A DNA stretch of 64,000 bases from a virus, in the IMG/VR virus record IMGVR_UViG_3300044821_000131, positions 1-64,000 of that record; one strand, given 5' to 3'. Position numbers and translations under genes: made by a program. The notes beneath the pieces were generated by a model that made no database searches, had not been told where the DNA came from, and was given only the letters and a program-made list of their open reading frames with translations. Positions 8,217-18,456 of this stretch are shown piece by piece (position 1 is the stretch's first letter; every line of letters begins with the position of its first letter).

Positions 8217-11200
8217 ATGAACAAGCCCACACACCCTCCAATACCTCCGCTGCTGCTTGACGCGGAGGAACAAGTATCGATGCCCTTGATGCCTATGACC
8301 GATGGCGGAGTTACCAAAAAGCCGTCTCGTATGTATCCAGAAGTGTTCGGAGATATGGAACCTCCGAAACAACTCTGGCGGTCGCGTCGTATCGGGGACG
8401 CCATGGTCACTCTGCCGAACCAGAAGAAAGTGAAGGGTGTGTTGCATGTTTGTGGTCGCGGCAGCAAGACCGCCCAGATCATGTTCATTAGCCCGTCCGT
8501 TTTCCGCGAAGAGGAGTCGATCACCCACACTAGTGAGCCTTCCATGCTCAAAGGCCCGGCAGGTAATCTGTTTACTCGATCCTTGTATCGTTGTGGTTTC
8601 AAGGAAGAAGAGTGGTATTACACCGCGGTATGCAAGTACAACGTGCCGAAACTGAAACCGACGGCGCAAGATCTTCGGTGGAATGAACAGATTCTCAGAG
8701 ACGAGATAGAGACCATCAAACCAAAGCTCATCGTGTGTCTGGGCAAGCTGCCGTTTGATATTCTGTTCAAGACCAAGTTCAAGTTGAAAGACATTCAAGG
8801 GGGATTCTTCCGAAGTGAGGAATTCAACTGTATGTTGTACCCGATGGACACGCTGCTGACTCCGCTGATGAAGCCGGAGTACCAAGAGCGGGTCATCGTG
8901 GATCTCAAAGAGATTCGTCGCGCGTTGAACGAGATCCAAGGTACGACCGTGGTCAAGGTGGCGACCAGTTATTCGGTGATCGATACGGCCGAGAAGTTGC
9001 AGAACCTCATGACCGATCTTGGCGATGAGATCAATGCCGACCGGCTGCACGCCGCCTCCATAGACGCGGAATGGCACGGGCAGACTGCTTGGAGTGGACA
9101 GCTTCGTTCGTGGCAGATGGCATGGAAACCCGGGGTTGCCGCCTGTGTACGTCTAACGTCGCCAGTGAAGGGTAAGTCCGAATATGTGATGGACCAGCCG
9201 TTGCCGGTTATTCGTGAGATCATTAAGCCTACCATGAACAATCCTAAGTTGAAATGGATTGGCCATAATGCTCATGCGGATATGGCTTGGATGGATCAGC
9301 ATCTTGATCTCGAAGTGTTCGGAAGATTCCTGTTCGACACTATGTTTGCACAGCAGCTTCTGAACGAATATTCGGATTTGAAGCTGGAACGATGTAGTGT
9401 GCAGTATACGGACCTTGGACGTTACGACATCGATTTGTTGTTGTGGAAGAAGAAGCACAAGTTCGATGAGGAAGACAATGAAGGGTACGGGCTGGTTCCG
9501 GACGAAATCTTAATACCCTACTCACTTCGTGACGTAGATTGCACCCTTCGTATTTATCCGGCGCTCCTGAAGCAGCTTATCCAACAGAATCTCTCCAGTT
9601 ATTACTTCAACTACACGCTGCCATTTACCACGGATGGTTTTTATGAGTTGATGTCTACAGGTTTACCGATCGATTCGGACTATCTGGATGAAATGCGGGA
9701 GACCTTTACACATCATGGTGGAATGTTGTTGGATGAGTTTCGTAAGTCAGTTAAGCGTGAGGCCGACACGCTTCTGCACACCATGTTAAGAGATCGTTCG
9801 ATCAGGATGGGTGGTACGTTGGAACAGGGTACCAATGCCTTCATCGAGATGTTTAAGCTGGCGAAGCGTGGACCGGAAGCCGAAAAAGAATTGCGTGAGC
9901 ACCTGCAGGCTTTCGTTGAGGACTCGTCCGACTTGGCTCAGATGTTGCCGCTTTACCTTCACTGGCGGGACTGCTCGACCTTCAATATTAGCAGTACGGA
10001 TCATCTTCGGCGTTGGCTGTACGACGTGAAGAAGTTCCAGCCCATCAAGACGACGAAGAAGGACGGGATTCAGATGGCTTGGGACAAGGTGCTGAACATG
10101 CCGCCTGATAAGCAGCTTCAGTACACACCCGCGGCGGACAAGCAGACGATCAAGGTATTCGCGGCCAAGGATCCGATGGTGGCACAGATTGAAGAGTTGA
10201 AGTCGGTACAGAATATCACGAAGATATTTTTGAAGGGTGTAGATGAAAAAGGGCGAGAGCAGGGCATCCATAAGTGGATACAGATGGACGGAAGGATACA
10301 TTCTAACTTCGCGGTAACGGAAACTGGCCGGCCCAGGTCTTGGAGACCCAACATTCTCAACTGGCCGAAGGCCATCACCAAGCCGATTGAGAAGGCGTTT
10401 GAGAGAATTAACATCGCTGTAATAAAGCAGGAATCAGCCAAACTTGGAACGGTGGCCGCTGATAAACATGTAAAGGCACTACGTCTGCTGGCCGATTCGC
10501 ATGCTTCGGAGAAGGATCAGTCTGCGGCTATGACCGCCCTTGTCGACGCTGGCTACTCGTCCGATGCTATTGACGCTTTCGTACGTTGTGTATCGTTGCC
10601 GGTATCTCTTCGGTCGGCCGCTCGGGCGCCGGAGGGCTGCGCGTTCATTGACATGGACTTGAAGACGGCGGAAGTGGTGGCCCTCGGGCGTCTGTCTGGT
10701 GACGAGAATTTGATCAAGGTACTCACGGAGCCAGATACCCAGTTTGCCAGGATTGATAAAGAAAATGCAAAGAAGGCAGTTCGTATATGTTACAATGATA
10801 ACGTCGAACTGCCCGAGGCCGAGCTGGATACTGCGCTATTGGTTGCGTTGGATGATCCGAGGATACTCAGGGATGCATCGGGCAATATCCTGCATCCGTT
10901 AAGGGATGTACACTGGGAGATGGCGGAGGAGACTGGCGGCAAGCCTCGGGAGAAGTTGGATGAGCGTTTGTACAGAGACGGAAGCGGCAAGGTGGGTAAC
11001 TTTTGTTTACTACACTCGTCTCGTGTACTAACTCTTCGGGGCGAGATTCCGATACAAGATGTGAAATTGACTGATCTTTTGTGGGATGGCGTAGATTGGG
11101 TTTCTCATGAAGGTGTGGTCTGTAACGGTTTAAAGCAAGTTTATGAATATCAAGGATTGTGGGCAACAGACAACCATGAAGTCTGGACTGAAACCGGAGA

Positions 11201-12044
11201 CAAAGTGTTGTTCGGAGATGCCCGTCGAAACGGCTGGAATTTGCTTCGACCTAATGCGCTACCGCACAAGATTGATGGATTCCGGGTATGGTTGAAAGAC
11301 GGACACTTAGTGTCGTGCGTAAAAGCGTTCGACAATAAGTTTTACGATGCTAGGAATTCGGCTGAGGATTGTGGCTTGGTCTACGACATTATCAACGCCG
11401 GACCCCGGCATCGGTTTACCTGTTCTGGCGTCTTAGTGTCCAATTCCATACCCTACGGTGCTACATCTACACTGTTGGAGCGCATGATCGAAGCAAATAC
11501 GGGCATCAAGCCGCCGGAAGGTACCGGCCAGAAAATGATCGATACGCACGCGCGGCGATATCCTGTAGCCACCAAATTCCAGAAATCTTTGGAAGATATG
11601 ATCCAAGACCCCGGCTATTATCGGTCGATTTCGGGCCGTGTGCGTCATTTCTTTTATACGAATCTCGGGGATCTGGACGGCTTGTCGGAATATACGTTGG
11701 AGGGGATATTGTCCCCGTTGAAGCGCCAAGCGCGTAATTTCCCCATGCAGAATTTGGTGGCGGATTCTACGGCTCGGGCGTTGATTCGATTCATCAAGGA
11801 ACGTCGTGAACGAGATTTCCATCGTTCCCGGGTCATGATGTTGTTGTACGACGCTATGACTGCGATTGCTCCGCTGGAGGCTTTGAAGAATACGGAGGAG
11901 TTGTTACGTAATTGTCTGACTATATGGTGCCCTTGGACAGTACACGGATCGACGTTTAACTTCGATGTCGACACCAGTATTGGATTTAGATGGGGTGTAA
12001 AACCTACAAAGAGAGAGAAGGAATTATTGAAAAAATATCTATGA
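8217..12044 (+). CDS. UDG-like domain fused to family A DNA polymerase, containing a mini-intein
   Basis: Replicative polymerase of 1275 aa, 1128 after intein removal. Residues about 75-245 resemble a family 4/5-type uracil-DNA glycosylase (GPAGNLFTRSLYRCGF, YYTAVCKYNVPK, KLIVCLGKLPFD). Next comes a DEDDy 3'-5' exonuclease: D283/E285, D355 in HNAHADM, Y435-x3-D439. The family A polymerase domain has motif A at D814-LKTA-E819, motif B K925-x3-F929...Y1080-G1081 interrupted by the intein, and motif C LLYDA at D1212. The glycosylase-like part could remove uracil ahead of copying or be a non-catalytic clamp; that is inference. The next start overlaps its stop (ATGA). Confidence 0.85.
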   Translation: MNKPTHPPIPPLLLDAEEQVSMPLMPMTDGGVTKKPSRMYPEVFGDMEPPKQLWRSRRIGDAMVTLPNQKKVKGVLHVCGRGSKTAQIMFISPSVFREEESITHTSEPSMLKGPAGNLFTRSLYRCGFKEEEWYYTAVCKYNVPKLKPTAQDLRWNEQILRDEIETIKPKLIVCLGKLPFDILFKTKFKLKDIQGGFFRSEEFNCMLYPMDTLLTPLMKPEYQERVIVDLKEIRRALNEIQGTTVVKVATSYSVIDTAEKLQNLMTDLGDEINADRLHAASIDAEWHGQTAWSGQLRSWQMAWKPGVAACVRLTSPVKGKSEYVMDQPLPVIREIIKPTMNNPKLKWIGHNAHADMAWMDQHLDLEVFGRFLFDTMFAQQLLNEYSDLKLERCSVQYTDLGRYDIDLLLWKKKHKFDEEDNEGYGLVPDEILIPYSLRDVDCTLRIYPALLKQLIQQNLSSYYFNYTLPFTTDGFYELMSTGLPIDSDYLDEMRETFTHHGGMLLDEFRKSVKREADTLLHTMLRDRSIRMGGTLEQGTNAFIEMFKLAKRGPEAEKELREHLQAFVEDSSDLAQMLPLYLHWRDCSTFNISSTDHLRRWLYDVKKFQPIKTTKKDGIQMAWDKVLNMPPDKQLQYTPAADKQTIKVFAAKDPMVAQIEELKSVQNITKIFLKGVDEKGREQGIHKWIQMDGRIHSNFAVTETGRPRSWRPNILNWPKAITKPIEKAFERINIAVIKQESAKLGTVAADKHVKALRLLADSHASEKDQSAAMTALVDAGYSSDAIDAFVRCVSLPVSLRSAARAPEGCAFIDMDLKTAEVVALGRLSGDENLIKVLTEPDTQFARIDKENAKKAVRICYNDNVELPEAELDTALLVALDDPRILRDASGNILHPLRDVHWEMAEETGGKPREKLDERLYRDGSGKVGNFCLLHSSRVLTLRGEIPIQDVKLTDLLWDGVDWVSHEGVVCNGLKQVYEYQGLWATDNHEVWTETGDKVLFGDARRNGWNLLRPNALPHKIDGFRVWLKDGHLVSCVKAFDNKFYDARNSAEDCGLVYDIINAGPRHRFTCSGVLVSNSIPYGATSTLLERMIEANTGIKPPEGTGQKMIDTHARRYPVATKFQKSLEDMIQDPGYYRSISGRVRHFFYTNLGDLDGLSEYTLEGILSPLKRQARNFPMQNLVADSTARALIRFIKERRERDFHRSRVMMLLYDAMTAIAPLEALKNTEELLRNCLTIWCPWTVHGSTFNFDVDTSIGFRWGVKPTKREKELLKKYL
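11004..11444 (+). mobile_element. Mini-intein in DNA polymerase motif B
   Basis: 147-residue intein from Cys930 to Asn1076. Block A begins CLLHSSRVLTL, block B is around ATDNHEVWTETG, the C-terminal block is LVYDIINAGPRHRF, and it ends GVLVSN before extein Ser1077. No homing endonuclease domain fits in this length. Penultimate residue is Ser rather than the usual His. Excision would rejoin GKVGNF to SIPYGAT, restoring the O-helix motif. Confidence 0.9.
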
Positions 12045-12487
12045 GTGAACCTTTGGTTGCAAGTGGACAGTCCGCGGTGGCGCAGAGTATATGTTTTGAT
12101 CTGAATCTGCTGCTTGCTGGTCTTACTCACCAGGCCCAACATTGTGCTACCGATAGTAATTTTGTGACGCAGTTTTTGCCTCATTGCCACAATTTGATCG
12201 ATTCAATACGTGATGGTGTTGAGCAACTTACGAATGCCAAGTGTGGAAATGCCAAAATTTTTGTTGCGCTCGAAGGCGACATGGTGAAGATTGAAGGCAC
12301 GTCGTCAATAGATGTCATATTGGCGATTTTGAGTGGTGATGGAAAATACAAATTCAAATTGAACAGAGAAACGTTGGTTCCCTTGTCTGAGGAAGCTTTT
12401 TTACATTTCGTACACGATACTTTGGCTGAAGATCTTCAGCAAGGTAACGTCACGGAAACGCAGTTAAACCTAATCGAAAACAAATAA
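12041..12487 (+). CDS. Hypothetical protein, 148 aa
   Basis: ATGA-coupled to the polymerase and followed at two bases by the candidate ssDNA-binding protein. N-terminal half is His/Cys containing (LTHQAQHCATDSNF), C-terminal half acidic. Placement in the replication cluster suggests an accessory role, but no family is recognised. Confidence 0.55.
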   Translation: MSEPLVASGQSAVAQSICFDLNLLLAGLTHQAQHCATDSNFVTQFLPHCHNLIDSIRDGVEQLTNAKCGNAKIFVALEGDMVKIEGTSSIDVILAILSGDGKYKFKLNRETLVPLSEEAFLHFVHDTLAEDLQQGNVTETQLNLIENK

Positions 12488-12489
12488 CT

Positions 12490-14004
12490 ATGCCTGCAAT
12501 AAAGAAATCGTTGGTTGGTGGCTCCGAAGGTGAGCCTGAGTTGAATTCCGCGCACCCGTTCTTCTTTCCTGATGTCAAAGCTCTGCAGCTGCTCAGCAAG
12601 AATACTTACGGTCTGCGTCTGCTTCCCGCTTACGACATGCACATGTTGGAAGCCGGGGACGAGAATTACAAGTTGAGTGTGGCCCCGTATCGTGACGTGG
12701 ATAAGATTGATCCAATGAGTGATCAGCCCAAGTTCACGGCTTGGTATTACGTTCTGAAGGCTTACAAGTTCGTCGGCAACGACTCACGGCATTTCGTGTC
12801 ACCGTTGACCGGGCATGCCAAGGATAACCGCGGCATCGATCCCCTGTTCGACATATTCTTCACGGCACGCAATAGCGGCAATCCGGACTGGACCTGCTTG
12901 GTGGCCAAGCCTGAAAAGGCGTCGGATGGCTATCAATCAGTTATCCCGCTGCCGAAACGTTGCGGCGTGGCTAATGCCTTGGTGAATATTGAGAAGACTC
13001 AATCCATCGAGAACCGCATCATTGTGTTCGGCAGTATGTGTCTTGACATGCTCAAGATGACGTTGAATACGATGCGCCCGGTGACTGTCGTTGAGCCTGT
13101 TGATCCGGATTGGCCGAACTATCTGTTTGGCGACGTAACCAGTCCTGCTCGTGGGTCTTGGGCCACCGTCAAGAAGACAATATTCAATACAGCTCAGATG
13201 GCCGACTCGGGAATGCACTTCTCGTCGAAACCCAACCAGTTGGTTGGGCATACGGCTTGGCCGATCGATACAGCCACGGAATGGGGTATCGCGGCACTTG
13301 CTGGTCGTTACAACATTGCGGATACCGAGAAGGTGACTCGGATCTGGACGGCCGAAGAGATCCTCGATTACATCGTATCCGACGGATTCATTCCATACGC
13401 ACTGATCGAGGAAGGCTGCAAGAAGCACTGGCATGTTCCTCCGGAGTCTGGCAACCCGACGTACTCGTTGCCTCCAGAATCGTCGGACGATGACGGTGGC
13501 CAGTTCGGACCAGTTCCTTCGGCTCCCGCTGCACCTGTAGCCCCAGCGGCTCCGGCAGCACCGGTAGCTGCGGCGGCACCAGTGGTTCCGCGTCCGTTTG
13601 TGGCACCGCCTCGTATCGCTGCGCCCGCAGCTCCTGCTTCGCAGACGCCTCCTGCACCGCGCGTCGCGCCGCCAGTGGCTCAAGGACATAATCCGTCAGT
13701 TCCGCGCACTGCGGCTCCGGGAGCGTTGCCTCCTCGGCCGGCGGCGCCGGCATCGGCTCCGAAGGCACCCGCAGCCCCGGGAGCGACTCCTCGTCCTCCG
13801 TCAACTCCGAAACCGGTGGTTGCGGCACCAGTTCCAGTACCTGTGGTTGCCAATACTCAGGCTCCGCTTACGGTGGAGGAGATTCAAGAGTTCAACACCT
13901 TGGCTGATGCCTTCAGTGCTGACCAGTCTTCGTTGACCAGTGATCAGATCCAGCGTTACGCGGCGCTTGGGGAGCGGGTGTCGGCGGCAGCTATACAGCA
14001 GTAA
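12490..14004 (+). CDS. Candidate ssDNA-binding or replication accessory protein, Ala/Pro-rich linker
   Basis: 504 aa in three parts. Residues 1-320 form a globular domain rich in aromatics (HPFFFPDVKAL, FTAWYYVLKAYKF). Residues about 340-450 are a long Ala/Pro linker, low complexity. The last 45 residues are an acidic helix (VEEIQEFNTLADAFSADQ). A core plus flexible linker plus acidic tail, between polymerase and RecA-like genes, matches the architecture and location of phage ssDNA-binding proteins. No OB-fold signature can be verified by eye, so the role is inferred. A strong terminator follows. Confidence 0.4.
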   Translation: MPAIKKSLVGGSEGEPELNSAHPFFFPDVKALQLLSKNTYGLRLLPAYDMHMLEAGDENYKLSVAPYRDVDKIDPMSDQPKFTAWYYVLKAYKFVGNDSRHFVSPLTGHAKDNRGIDPLFDIFFTARNSGNPDWTCLVAKPEKASDGYQSVIPLPKRCGVANALVNIEKTQSIENRIIVFGSMCLDMLKMTLNTMRPVTVVEPVDPDWPNYLFGDVTSPARGSWATVKKTIFNTAQMADSGMHFSSKPNQLVGHTAWPIDTATEWGIAALAGRYNIADTEKVTRIWTAEEILDYIVSDGFIPYALIEEGCKKHWHVPPESGNPTYSLPPESSDDDGGQFGPVPSAPAAPVAPAAPAAPVAAAAPVVPRPFVAPPRIAAPAAPASQTPPAPRVAPPVAQGHNPSVPRTAAPGALPPRPAAPASAPKAPAAPGATPRPPSTPKPVVAAPVPVPVVANTQAPLTVEEIQEFNTLADAFSADQSSLTSDQIQRYAALGERVSAAAIQQ

Positions 14005-14017
14005 GTTGGTTTAACCG

Positions 14018-14056
14018 GAGGCGCGTCGTCTGATGGCGACGCGCCTCATTCTATTT
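14018..14056 (+). terminator. Rho-independent terminator-like hairpin
   Basis: Perfect 11-bp GC-rich stem (GAGGCGCGTCG, loop 8, CGACGCGCCTC) followed by ATTCTATTT, a weak U tract. It separates the candidate SSB from the RecA-like gene. Confidence 0.7.
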
Positions 14057-14069
14057 GAAAGGAAGCTTT

Positions 14070-15527
14070 GTGGGACGAAAGAAAACAGAAAAGACGAATC
14101 CGTTCGCGGGACCCAAGTCCTTTAACATCTTGGAAGACGGCGCCAATCTCGTGAGTGCAGTTCGAGAAACCTTAGCCCGTACCGAGGCCGATGTAATGCT
14201 TGCTGGGGATCCCAACAAGCCCAAGCTCATTCTCCCGGTACCGTCGTTCGCGTTCTGCACCGCCATCAAGGCCCGTGGTTTGGTGGCAGGTACAATCGTG
14301 GATATTATCGGTGCCGACGGTATCGGCAAAACCAGTCTCATGTTCACCATTATGGGCTGGGCGATGGCGGCCAATGGACCGTGCATGTATGTGGAGACCG
14401 AAGGCAAGCCGCTGGATCAGACTCGTATCGAAGCTTGTCTTCATACGGATCGTTCGATTGCCGGTAAGATGTACAAGGCGATCTACATGACACCTGCTCG
14501 CGAATTGCGTGAGGCTGTCAACAAAATCGAAGAGTGGCTTATTTCGATCCGCGCGCCAGGTACAGTCATACCTCCCACTGCCACTGCAGTCATCGGGCTC
14601 GACACGTTTAGCAAGTTGATGTCTCCCTCTGAGGCCGCAGGTTTTTCGGCTTACGACAGTGCGGGGGACAAGGAAAAGAAGAAACAGGAAGACAAGAAGA
14701 AGGCGTTCAAGGCTGCTAAGAAGGGCGTTGAACCCGAGAAGATCAAACAGAAGGAAGCTGAACCGGACGAGTCCAAAGAACTGGGTTCTGGCAGCAACTT
14801 CGGTCATGCCAAACTGTCGCAGGAATGGACTCGGCGTCTGCCCTATTATCTGTCCAAGTACAATGCTATTCTCATCTTGAACCGGCATCAAAACGACAAG
14901 ATCGACATGGGCGGTGGTGGAGGTGTGTTCCTGTCGGCGGAGGCCAAAGATGCGTTTAATCGTACTTCTATTGGTGGCCGGGCTTGGTTGCAGAGTGCGG
15001 CTTACGAATTCATTCTTTCTCGGAAAGACTTTGTTCGCGCGACTGTTTCAGGTATCAGCGTCAAGTTGGCCGCCAATATCAAGATGTCGGTTGCCAAGAA
15101 TGGCTGGGGTCCGTTGCAGGATGGTATGTATCGGCTTTCCTTAATGCCGCGGCGTAATACGGAGAGTCAGTACGAGCCGGTGATTGACTTTGATCCATTC
15201 CTTCCGGATATTTTGAAGGATCACAAGTTGATGAAGTTATCCATGAAGAACGCCAACACGGTGGTATGTTCGGATTTCAACGAGCAGGGCAGAGCCGAGG
15301 AGTACGATCTGTACACGTTTTGCTCTATGTTCTATCAACGTCCGGCATTGGTCGAAGATCTTGGCCGGCGTCTCGGTTTTGCTCACTACGACGATCGTAG
15401 TATTTTCCCCAAGTTTATGACTGTACCCGTACCGACGATTGATACTCCATCGTCCGAGGAGTCTGTGGAAGCTCCAGTTTCGTCCGAGGATACAGCTAGT
15501 GTAGCAGTTGCTTCAGATCCAGCATGA
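14070..15527 (+). CDS. RecA/UvsX-like recombinase ATPase
   Basis: Homologous-recombination strand-exchange ATPase. Walker A is GADGIGKTS at residues 81-89 and Walker B VIGLDT with D178. The central part has a charged Lys/Glu-rich insertion (about 195-240) not present in bacterial RecA. Then [13 protein letters not shown] and a Gly run resemble the DNA-binding loop region. The GTG start at 14070 is preferred because AAAGGAAG sits five bases upstream; a TTG at 14055 is in frame but would place the ribosome site inside the gene. The C-terminus is a Ser/Glu-rich tail. Length of 485 aa is longer than RecA at about 350. Confidence 0.75.
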   Translation: MGRKKTEKTNPFAGPKSFNILEDGANLVSAVRETLARTEADVMLAGDPNKPKLILPVPSFAFCTAIKARGLVAGTIVDIIGADGIGKTSLMFTIMGWAMAANGPCMYVETEGKPLDQTRIEACLHTDRSIAGKMYKAIYMTPARELREAVNKIEEWLISIRAPGTVIPPTATAVIGLDTFSKLMSPSEAAGFSAYDSAGDKEKKKQEDKKKAFKAAKKGVEPEKIKQKEAEPDESKELGSGSNFGHAKLSQEWTRRLPYYLSKYNAILILNRHQNDKIDMGGGGGVFLSAEAKDAFNRTSIGGRAWLQSAAYEFILSRKDFVRATVSGISVKLAANIKMSVAKNGWGPLQDGMYRLSLMPRRNTESQYEPVIDFDPFLPDILKDHKLMKLSMKNANTVVCSDFNEQGRAEEYDLYTFCSMFYQRPALVEDLGRRLGFAHYDDRSIFPKFMTVPVPTIDTPSSEESVEAPVSSEDTASVAVASDPA

Positions 15528-15982
15528 ACATTAACCGGTTACAGTTCAGACAAGCTTTGGCCTCGCTGGCGGGCCGCCCATTCCGTTCGATCGTCTGGCC
15601 ATCCAAGAGCGATGGTGATTTAACTGATGATTTTCGGAGTTGGGCTGAGACGGTTGAGGTATCGTATCCAGTTCTAACGGACAGTATATTTGTAATGTCG
15701 GAGCGTTTGCCTATTCTGAATGACATACAACGGAAGCAGCGCTCAGTTTTGGTACAACTCCTCCTGGATAGAAACGATGAGACCGCATTGGTCGTAGATT
15801 CGTTTCTTGGAGGAAAGGACTCTCTCTTCTTGGCTCAGCTGTTCGAGAATCGAACTACGGCTGAGGAGTGGGTGTCCAGCATGTGCCCGGCACGTATGTC
15901 ATTAACCATTCGTCCTATCGACAATCAACACAAGATCATGATCGCATCTCTTGGTAGTTATGTCTCCGTCGGCGGCAGTTGA
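15524..15982 (+). CDS. Hypothetical protein, 152 aa
   Basis: ATGA-coupled to the RecA-like gene. Soluble, with no recognised motif; includes [20 protein letters not shown]. Possibly part of the recombination operon by position only. Confidence 0.55.
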   Translation: MNINRLQFRQALASLAGRPFRSIVWPSKSDGDLTDDFRSWAETVEVSYPVLTDSIFVMSERLPILNDIQRKQRSVLVQLLLDRNDETALVVDSFLGGKDSLFLAQLFENRTTAEEWVSSMCPARMSLTIRPIDNQHKIMIASLGSYVSVGGS

Positions 15983-16329
15983 CTAACTGCCTTCTTTTTC
16001 CTCATGGCATAAGACTTGATTTTATCTTTGAGGATTTAGACGGTTGTCTCTACTGCAATTTTAAAGGTCCTTTGGAAGAGCACATTCCGTGCTCCCTGAT
16101 TCGTCAGCCCGCATGGCTGATGGAACGCGTCAGTCGTCTTGCCGGAGCGGATGACCTATATGACGGCCTCTGTGCAGTTGCCGTGGTCTCATCAGCCCGG
16201 GTAGCAGTTATTTTTGAAAAGCATCATTTGGCGGCTCAGATATTTGATCACAAAAGTTTGGCCGCCGGTCTGCGTGTGGCTTGGATTAGTTTAAGCGACT
16301 ATGAAAAAATCGTACATTTTGAGGTCTGA
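15979..16329 (+). CDS. Hypothetical protein, 116 aa (TTG start)
   Basis: Reads from a TTG overlapping the previous stop by four bases, the same coupling geometry seen at ATGA junctions here. Includes FEDLDGCLYCNFKGPLEEH. The frame is open and ends inside the next gene. No family recognised; the start is uncertain. Confidence 0.45.
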   Translation: MTNCLLFPHGIRLDFIFEDLDGCLYCNFKGPLEEHIPCSLIRQPAWLMERVSRLAGADDLYDGLCAVAVVSSARVAVIFEKHHLAAQIFDHKSLAAGLRVAWISLSDYEKIVHFEV

Positions 16330-16768
16330 CTTCTGTGCCCCGTCGTTGGTGTGGCGCGCAGGAGATGTTTTGGTGAGTGCTGGCGAAGGTTCTACTTTTG
16401 ACCTCCTGAGTGTACATCCTGAAGGTCACCCTTTGCCGTTCACCTTGGTGCCCCGGGATAAGCTTCTCGACATGTCACGTTTTCTTAAGCAGCAGCCCAG
16501 TAAGAATTTCTGGGGCTTACGACGACTCAACGTGTTAAGCTTAAACTACAACGTTGAGTATTTGGAGAATGCGACTACGGAGTCGTGGGGGAATTTGCCG
16601 TTTAGATTTGAGAGTCTCGGTGAGTTGGTTTATTACTGCAAGCTGCACTCGCTGATAACCAGCAGTTATTGGGTCGTTCATTTCGAGTATCTGCCCGACT
16701 TGGTGACGGCGCACTCGATAAAATTGTTTCAACGTAACCGGATCGAAAACACAAAAGAAAATATATGA
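16301..16768 (+). CDS. Hypothetical protein, 155 aa
   Basis: Starts MKKSYILRSDFCAPSLVWRAGD, overlapping the previous gene by 29 bases. Many aromatics in the C-terminal half (GELVYYCKLHSLITSSYWVVHFEY). No family recognised. Its end overlaps the RecQ-like helicase start. Confidence 0.5.
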   Translation: MKKSYILRSDFCAPSLVWRAGDVLVSAGEGSTFDLLSVHPEGHPLPFTLVPRDKLLDMSRFLKQQPSKNFWGLRRLNVLSLNYNVEYLENATTESWGNLPFRFESLGELVYYCKLHSLITSSYWVVHFEYLPDLVTAHSIKLFQRNRIENTKENI

Positions 16769-18456
16769 CAATTGCACAAGAGACAACAGTGGAACGACTA
16801 CCCGAGGTAACAGACCGCAAACACCCGGTACAGAACGATGCCTTCTTGCGAGGTATCAAGAACATGCCCAAGGCTTTGTCTCTCATGGGTTACCAAGAAT
16901 TGCGCAAGGGTCAAGACCGTGCAGTGTACAACCTGTTATCACATCGAGACACTTTGGCCATCTTACCTACTTCTGGTGGTAAGACTGCCATTTACGTCTT
17001 GCCGACGATCTGCATGGACTGGAAGTGTCTAATCTTCAGCCCTTTGGTTTCCTTAATGCAGGATCAGGTGATGGGACTACAGCGTTCAGGTTTATCGGCC
17101 GGGCAGGTGAGCAGTGGTCAGACACCGACGGAGAACATGATGGCGCTGAAAATGTGGGAGATGGGAGAGTTGCAGTTTCTGCTGGTGGCCCCGGAACGTC
17201 TTGAGAGTGCTGAGTTTCTTAAGGCTATGCAGCTCACACGTCCGAATATGGTGTGTCTCGACGAAGCCCACTGCGTTTCTCAATGGGCAGACAGCTTTCG
17301 TCCCGCGTATTGTAAAATAGGTAACTTCATTGCCTTATCGAATCCGGATGTGGTGCTGGCCATCACGGCTACAGCTACTGTGGAGGTGGAGACAGACATT
17401 CGTCGTGTACTAGGCATCAGTGGTGCCGCGCGCGTCGTCTATCTTCCCCGGCGTGAGAATTTGGTGTTCAAGAGTCGGGAGTTTAAGAATGACGATCAGG
17501 TGTTGATGTTCATTGAGAACGCCACCGGTCCTACAATCGTTTACTGTGCTACTCGCAAACGTACCGAGGATTTATTCAATCAGTTTCGTGACGAGATAAC
17601 AGGTGGTTGTTTAGTATATCATGGCGGCATGACACCGGACGCAAGGTTTAGTGCCCAACAGATGTTCATGACGAACCAGACTCGGGTTATGTTCGCGACC
17701 AACGCTTTCGGACTTGGTATCAATAAGCCGGACGTTCGAGCGGTGATTCATCGGGACGCGCCTAACAGTATTGAGGCGTACATCCAAGAAAGTGGCCGCG
17801 CCGGGCGTGATGGCGAGAAGTCGGATTGTGTGTTGCTGTTGGACGAGTCGGCTTTCAGTACACATTCCTATTTCATCAAGTCTACCTATCCTGAGCGGGG
17901 AATAATTGATAAGGTTTATTATCTGATCAAGACCAGCGTGGATAGTTCCGGGCAGCTGTTGATGACTGGCGCCGACATGGCATCCCGGCTGTCGTTACAG
18001 GAGCAAGTGGTCAACTCGGCGCTAGGTATTCTTAAATCGTCTGGTGTGATAGATCGGACGGATGAGCAAAGTCGTCCGGTGACCATTCAGATAATTCAGG
18101 ATCCTACGGATGAGAAGTTTCTCAAGTTGGTGGAAGACGTGAGGAAGTATGGGCTTTTGTTGCCGAATGGAAATTTTGAGGTCAGCATGGAACTGTTGCT
18201 GGCGCAGACCAACCGTAAACAGAAGACCACGGAAACGCACTTCAAGAAATTGGAACAGGATGGGTTTATCATTTACACACGTCCGTTCCGCGGTAAGACC
18301 ACGAGTTTGAAAGGGGACCTCAGTTTGGTTGATTTTGAACGGATTAAGGTTCGTCGGAATGAGGCTTACGAAAAGCTTGACTGTCTTCGGGAGTTCCATA
18401 ATGTTCCTGATCAGGATAAACATGAGTACCTGCAGAATTACTTTGGTGTAAAATGA
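16765..18456 (+). CDS. RecQ-like superfamily 2 DNA helicase
   Basis: 3'-5' DNA helicase for repair or replication restart. Motif I LPTSGGKTA (K73), DEAH box D166-H169 followed by the RecQ-typical CVSQWADSFRPAY, and motif VI QESGRAGRDG from Q341. After the helicase core, residues about 400-520 look like a winged-helix region. The C-terminal segment ending EYLQNYFGVK resembles the end of the RecQ zinc subdomain, yet only one Cys (DCLREF) is present, so zinc binding is probably lost. At 563 aa it is a compact RecQ. Confidence 0.8.
   Translation: MTIAQETTVERLPEVTDRKHPVQNDAFLRGIKNMPKALSLMGYQELRKGQDRAVYNLLSHRDTLAILPTSGGKTAIYVLPTICMDWKCLIFSPLVSLMQDQVMGLQRSGLSAGQVSSGQTPTENMMALKMWEMGELQFLLVAPERLESAEFLKAMQLTRPNMVCLDEAHCVSQWADSFRPAYCKIGNFIALSNPDVVLAITATATVEVETDIRRVLGISGAARVVYLPRRENLVFKSREFKNDDQVLMFIENATGPTIVYCATRKRTEDLFNQFRDEITGGCLVYHGGMTPDARFSAQQMFMTNQTRVMFATNAFGLGINKPDVRAVIHRDAPNSIEAYIQESGRAGRDGEKSDCVLLLDESAFSTHSYFIKSTYPERGIIDKVYYLIKTSVDSSGQLLMTGADMASRLSLQEQVVNSALGILKSSGVIDRTDEQSRPVTIQIIQDPTDEKFLKLVEDVRKYGLLLPNGNFEVSMELLLAQTNRKQKTTETHFKKLEQDGFIIYTRPFRGKTTSLKGDLSLVDFERIKVRRNEAYEKLDCLREFHNVPDQDKHEYLQNYFGVK

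Noticed and set aside
8151-9077. Minus-strand ORF of 308 codons opposite the polymerase gene
   Set aside because: Opposite a strongly supported polymerase; composition is the reverse reading of its codons (His/Arg/Leu rich) with no motif.
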